From contig JAIZWN010000714.1 in NCBI GenBank assembly GCA_020443945.1, positions 1 to 6,814 on the forward strand: DNA of 6,814 nucleotides, in the 5' to 3' direction. The position numbers were made by a program, and so were the translations under genes. Position 1 is the stretch's first letter; every line of letters begins with the position of its first letter. The notes beneath the pieces were generated by a model. That model searched no databases. It saw only the letters and a program-made list of their open reading frames with translations, and had not been told where the DNA came from. Source of the DNA: Candidatus Thiosymbion ectosymbiont of Robbea hypermnestra. Lineage in GTDB: Bacteria; Pseudomonadota; Gammaproteobacteria; Chromatiales; Chromatiaceae. Positions 3,656 to 6,814 of the stretch are shown one piece after another.

Positions 3656-6034
3656 ATGCGATTCAGTGAGGCATGGCTGCGGGAGTGGGTCGATCCCGGG
3701 GTGGATACCCGGACTCTGGCCGATCAATTGACCATGGCGGGGCTGGAGGTGGACGCGGTGGAGCCGGCGGCCCCCGCCTTCGACGGCGTTCTGGTCGGCC
3801 AGGTCCGGGCCGTCGAGGCCCACCCCGATGCCGAGAAGCTCCGCCTGTGTCGGGTCGACATCGGGTCCGGAGAGGATTTGCGGATCATTTGCGGCGCCGC
3901 CAATGTGGCCGCGGGCATGAAGGTCCCGGTCGCCACGCTCGGGGCCCGGCTGCCGGGGGGGCTTGAGATCAAGCGGACCAGGCTGCGTGGTGTCGAGTCC
4001 TTGGGGATGATCTGTTCGGCGGCTGAGCTCGGACTGGCCGAGACCTCGGACGGCATCCTGCCCCTGCCGGCACAGGCTCCGGTGGGGGAGGACCTGCGCG
4101 TCTACCTGGACCTGGACGACCAGTGCATCGCGCTCGATCTGACCCCTGACCGCGCCGATTGCCTGAGCCTTGCCGGGGTGGCCCGGGAGGTCGGGGTAAT
4201 CAATCGGCGCCCGGTCCGGGAACCGACTGTCGCGCCCGTTCCCGCCCGCAACGATGATCGCTTTCCGGTACGGGTGGCGGTCCCCGCGGCCTGTCCCGTC
4301 TATGCCTGCCGGATCATCCGCAATCTCGACCCCGGCGCCGAGACCCCCCTGTGGATGCAGGAACGCCTGCGCCGTAGCGGTCTGCGCAGCATCGGCCCCG
4401 TGGTCGATGTCACCAATTATGTCCTGCTGGAGCTCGGCCAGCCGCTGCACGGCTTCGATCTTGACCGGCTGGCGGGGGAAATCCGCGTGCGTATGGCGGC
4501 GACCGGCGAACGCATCCGTTTGCTCAACGGCGAGGAGCTCGCACTGCGGGACGACACCCTGGTGATCGCCGACCGGAACCGGCCCGTGGCGCTGGCGGGC
4601 ATCATGGGCGGAGCCGAGACGGGCGTGGAGGACCACACCCGCGACATTCTGCTCGAAAGCGCCTTCTTCGCCCCCGGCGTTATCAGCGGCAAGGCCCGCG
4701 GCTACGGGCTGCACACCGATTCCTCCCACCGCTTCGAGCGCGGGGTCGATCCCCGGCTTCAGGCCAGGGCCGTGGAGCGGGCGACGGCGTTGCTGCTGGA
4801 TATCGCGGGCGGCGAGCCGGGGCCGGTGGTAACCCTGGAATCCGGGGAACACCTGCCCCGGCGGCAACGGTTGCCTCTGCGCCGGGAGCGGATCGGCCGG
4901 TTGCTCGGGATACAGCCGACGGACGAGACTATCGAGGACATCTTCATCCGGCTGGGCCTGGAGATTACGCCGACCGCCGACGGCTGGGAGCTAGTGCCAC
5001 CCACCAGTCGCTTCGACCTGCTGCTGGAGGTGGACCTGATCGCCGAGATTGGCCGGATCCATGGTTACGAGCGGATCCCCGTCACCCATGCCCGCTCGGC
5101 GGCGACCACCCAGGCCCCCCCCGAGGCGGCCTTCGATCCGGACCGTGCGAAATCGGCGTTGGTCGACCGGGGTTATCACGAGGTCATTACCTACAGCTTC
5201 GTGAGCCCGGAGCTGCAAGGGCGCATCGACCCGCGGCCCGAGGTCCTGCGCCTGTCCAATCCGCTCTCCGCGGACCTGTCCGTCATGCGCACCAGCCTCT
5301 GGCCGGGACTGCTGCAAACGGCGCGGCAAAACCAGGCCCGGCAACAGGAGCGCGTGCGCATCTTCGAGAGTGGCCTGTGCTTTCTGCGCACCGGGACCGA
5401 ACTGGCGCAGGAGGCGAGGCTCGCCGGCCTGGTCGTCGGGCCGGTGGCCCCCGAGCAGTGGGGTATGCCGGCCCGCCCCGTGGGTTTCTACGGCGCCAAG
5501 GCGGATCTGGAGGCCGTACTCGGCCTGACCAGCGACCCGGACCGATTTCGCTTTCTACCCGCCGAGCACCCAGCCCTGCATCCGGGCCAGACCGCTCGCA
5601 TCGAGTACGACGGCCGTAAGGTCGGCCTGCTCGGCATGTTGCACCCGGCCCTGGCGGCGGAGCTCGACATCGATGGCGACGCCTTCCTGTTCGAGGTCGC
5701 GCTCTCCGAGCTGCGGGGAGGCCGGCTCCCGGCATTTAAGCCGCTCTCCAGGTTTCCGGCCATCCGGCGCGACCTGGCGATTGTCGTCGACGCCGACGTA
5801 ACCTATGACCAGGTACGCCATTGCGTGGCAACCACCGCCTCCGATCTGCTCCGGGACCTTATCCTGTTCGACGTCTACCAGGGCCCGAAAGTAGATTCCG
5901 GGAAAAAAAGTCTCGCTTTCGGATTGATTTTACAGGCGTCTTCTCAGACACTTACGGATCAGGAGGTCGATAAGACGATCTGCCGCGTGTTGACGCGACT
6001 CGCAAACGAGCTGGGCGCATACCTGAGAGACTGA
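3656..6034 (+). CDS. pheT: Phenylalanyl-tRNA synthetase beta subunit
   Basis: The 792-residue beta subunit (E. coli 795) binds tRNA-Phe and hydrolyses mischarged Tyr-tRNA-Phe; with PheS it forms the cytosolic tetramer. Domains in order: the N-terminal part with the EMAP-like tRNA-binding OB fold (about 40-148, with HPDAEKLRLCRVD and ICGAANVAAGMKVPVA); the B3/B4 editing domain (about 205-390); B5 (about 402-472, with LVPPTSRFDLLLEVDLIAE); the inactive synthetase-like core (about 480-680, with ITYSFVSPE and LHPGQTARI); and the C-terminal ferredoxin-fold anticodon-binding domain (about 698-791, from LSRFPAIRRDLAIVV). Editing residues match E. coli numbering: H265, G318 and E334. ATG 3656 gives the normal start; GGGAAAGAG just ahead is a fair ribosome site. 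It is intact, and is cut off from pheS by about 2 kb of accessory DNA. Confidence 0.98.
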   Translation: MRFSEAWLREWVDPGVDTRTLADQLTMAGLEVDAVEPAAPAFDGVLVGQVRAVEAHPDAEKLRLCRVDIGSGEDLRIICGAANVAAGMKVPVATLGARLPGGLEIKRTRLRGVESLGMICSAAELGLAETSDGILPLPAQAPVGEDLRVYLDLDDQCIALDLTPDRADCLSLAGVAREVGVINRRPVREPTVAPVPARNDDRFPVRVAVPAACPVYACRIIRNLDPGAETPLWMQERLRRSGLRSIGPVVDVTNYVLLELGQPLHGFDLDRLAGEIRVRMAATGERIRLLNGEELALRDDTLVIADRNRPVALAGIMGGAETGVEDHTRDILLESAFFAPGVISGKARGYGLHTDSSHRFERGVDPRLQARAVERATALLLDIAGGEPGPVVTLESGEHLPRRQRLPLRRERIGRLLGIQPTDETIEDIFIRLGLEITPTADGWELVPPTSRFDLLLEVDLIAEIGRIHGYERIPVTHARSAATTQAPPEAAFDPDRAKSALVDRGYHEVITYSFVSPELQGRIDPRPEVLRLSNPLSADLSVMRTSLWPGLLQTARQNQARQQERVRIFESGLCFLRTGTELAQEARLAGLVVGPVAPEQWGMPARPVGFYGAKADLEAVLGLTSDPDRFRFLPAEHPALHPGQTARIEYDGRKVGLLGMLHPALAAELDIDGDAFLFEVALSELRGGRLPAFKPLSRFPAIRRDLAIVVDADVTYDQVRHCVATTASDLLRDLILFDVYQGPKVDSGKKSLAFGLILQASSQTLTDQEVDKTICRVLTRLANELGAYLRD

Positions 6035-6038
6035 CGTG

Positions 6039-6338
6039 ATGGCGCTGACCAAGGCCGACCTGGCCGAGCACCTCTTCGAGCAATTGGGCCTGAACAAACG
6101 GGAAGCCAGGGAAATCATCGAGGGATTCTTCGAGCACATCCGCACCGCCCTCGAACAGGGCGAACAGGTAAAGCTGTCCGGCTTCGGCAACTTCGACCTG
6201 CGGGAAAAACCGCAACGTCCCGGAAGAAACCCGAAAACAGGCGAGGCCATTCCCATCTCCGCCCGTCGCGTGGTGACCTTTCGCCCCGGACAAAAACTGA
6301 AACTGCGGGTGGAAGCCCATGTTGGAAGTGAACAATAG
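6039..6338 (+). CDS. ihfA: Integration host factor alpha subunit
   Basis: The 99-residue alpha chain of IHF, the heterodimeric DNA-bending protein of the nucleoid that assists recombination, replication and transcription. It follows the E. coli protein almost residue for residue: MALTKADLAEHLF at the start, then EQVKLSGFGNFDLREK (42-57), RPGRNPKTGE (60-69) on the DNA-inserting beta arm with P65 in its normal place, and RRVVTFRPGQKLK (76-88). A GTG at 6036 is also in frame, but ATG 6039 gives the family start and was chosen. It begins 4 bases after the pheT TGA, so it is almost certainly co-transcribed and coupled. In E. coli, IHF represses the pheST-ihfA operon; whether this survives the altered layout is unknown. 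IHF also matters for integron and phage recombination, a suggestive link only. Confidence 0.97.
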   Translation: MALTKADLAEHLFEQLGLNKREAREIIEGFFEHIRTALEQGEQVKLSGFGNFDLREKPQRPGRNPKTGEAIPISARRVVTFRPGQKLKLRVEAHVGSEQ

Positions 6339-6678
6339 CAACCACGAGCTACCGCCCATACCCGGCAAACGTTACTTCACCATCGGCGAGGTCAGCGAGC
6401 TGTGCGGAGTCAAGCCGCATGTTCTGCGCTACTGGGAGCAAGAGTTCTCCCAGCTCAAACCGGTGAAGCGGCGGGGCAACCGCCGCTACTACCAACACCA
6501 CGACGTACTCATGGTGCGCCAGATCCGCAGCCTGCTCTACGAGCAGGGATTCACCATCGGCGGCGCGCGCCAGCAGCTATCGGGCAAAACCACCCAACAG
6601 GACGCCTCCCAAAGCCACCAAATCGTCCATCAGCTCTGTCGGGAGCTCGAAGAGCTCCTGCACATCCTCAAAGCTTGA
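6319..6678 (+). CDS. MerR-family transcriptional regulator downstream of ihfA
   Basis: A 119-residue small MerR-type DNA-binding protein. The N-terminal winged helix-turn-helix is clear: YFTIGEVSELCGVKPHVLRYWE (19-40), the wing KRRGNRRYY (50-58), and the second helix pair with VLMVRQIRSLLYEQGFTI (63-80). A short C-terminal helix (about 97-117, with CRELEELLHIL) would serve as the dimer helix. There is no effector domain, and the two cysteines (C29, C107) do not form a metal-binding pattern, so no ligand can be proposed. The PPIPGKRYFTIGEVSELC wording is nearly identical to what I recall for the conserved gene after ihfA in pseudomonads and relatives. It overlaps the ihfA end by 20 bases, with GGTGGAAG just before the ATG, indicating coupled translation. 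Its targets are not known to me. Confidence 0.95.
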   Translation: MLEVNNSNHELPPIPGKRYFTIGEVSELCGVKPHVLRYWEQEFSQLKPVKRRGNRRYYQHHDVLMVRQIRSLLYEQGFTIGGARQQLSGKTTQQDASQSHQIVHQLCRELEELLHILKA

Positions 6679-6814
6679 GAGACAGCTACCGGGAAGGGAC
6701 CGATTCGGCCGTCATTTACTCGACTATCCATTTATCCCTAGTACCCCATTTCACCCTATTTTACGCTCTCAGCGCGGCGAGAAGCGGCTAGATGCGAGGC
6801 GCGTGAGCGCAGGA
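6679..6814. other. Gene-free window end with short inverted repeats
   Basis: I see no gene, tRNA or terminator with a T-run after the merR-like stop. Two small palindromic elements are visible: CCGATTCGG (near 6700) and TCTC-AGCGCGGC-GAGA (around 6767-6782). The closing stretch, with GCGAGGCGCGTGAGCGCAGG, is GC-rich and repeat-like and may be the left edge of an element continuing beyond the window. Confidence 0.3.

Noticed and set aside
3623..4867. Long 414-codon minus-strand open frame opposite pheT
   Set aside because: It is antisense to an intact pheT, has no recognisable domain, and is explained by the high GC of that gene.
6679..6814. Search for a tRNA gene downstream of the merR-like gene
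   Set aside because: No cloverleaf or conserved TTCGA arm is present in this stretch.
1..6814. CRISPR array or integrase gene
   Set aside because: No regularly spaced identical repeats and no integrase or transposase reading frame were found.

Overview
The window carries the pheS-pheT-ihfA-merR gene string that is characteristic of Gammaproteobacteria. The four housekeeping genes are GC-rich. PheS, PheT, IHF-alpha and the MerR-family protein all resemble the enterobacterial/pseudomonad forms, so I infer a high-GC gammaproteobacterium. The dispersed repeat types remind me of Chromatiales-like lineages, but the genus cannot be fixed from the sequence.

The core genes are intact. pheS (609-1640) and pheT (3656-6034) encode the two subunits of phenylalanyl-tRNA synthetase. 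ihfA (6039-6338) starts 4 bases after the pheT stop, and the merR-like gene (6319-6678) overlaps the ihfA end, so pheT-ihfA-merR looks like one transcription unit.

What is unusual is the material around pheS. Normally rplT lies just upstream of pheS, and pheT follows pheS closely. Here there is no rplT in the 608 bases before pheS. Instead there is an AT-richer stretch with a frameshifted vapB antitoxin and a vapC toxin cut off after about 18 codons, directly against pheS. Between pheS and pheT lie about 2 kb of AT-richer accessory DNA: a CAGGATTAACA repeat, a brnT toxin gene with a 14-base-overlapping antitoxin gene that appears frameshifted, a hairpin-rich gene-free stretch, and an intact small antitoxin/vapC pair.

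Downstream of that intact pair, at 3503-3575, is a sequence that folds as an integron attC site. It has R''/R' boxes, an unpaired spacer, an L''/L' stem with one extrahelical G, and an exact GTTRRRY right end. The simplest reading is that the vapBC pair arrived as a gene cassette and settled between pheS and pheT, in a spot already hit by other toxin-antitoxin modules. This splits an essential operon, so pheT-ihfA-merR probably needs either read-through or a promoter within the insert.
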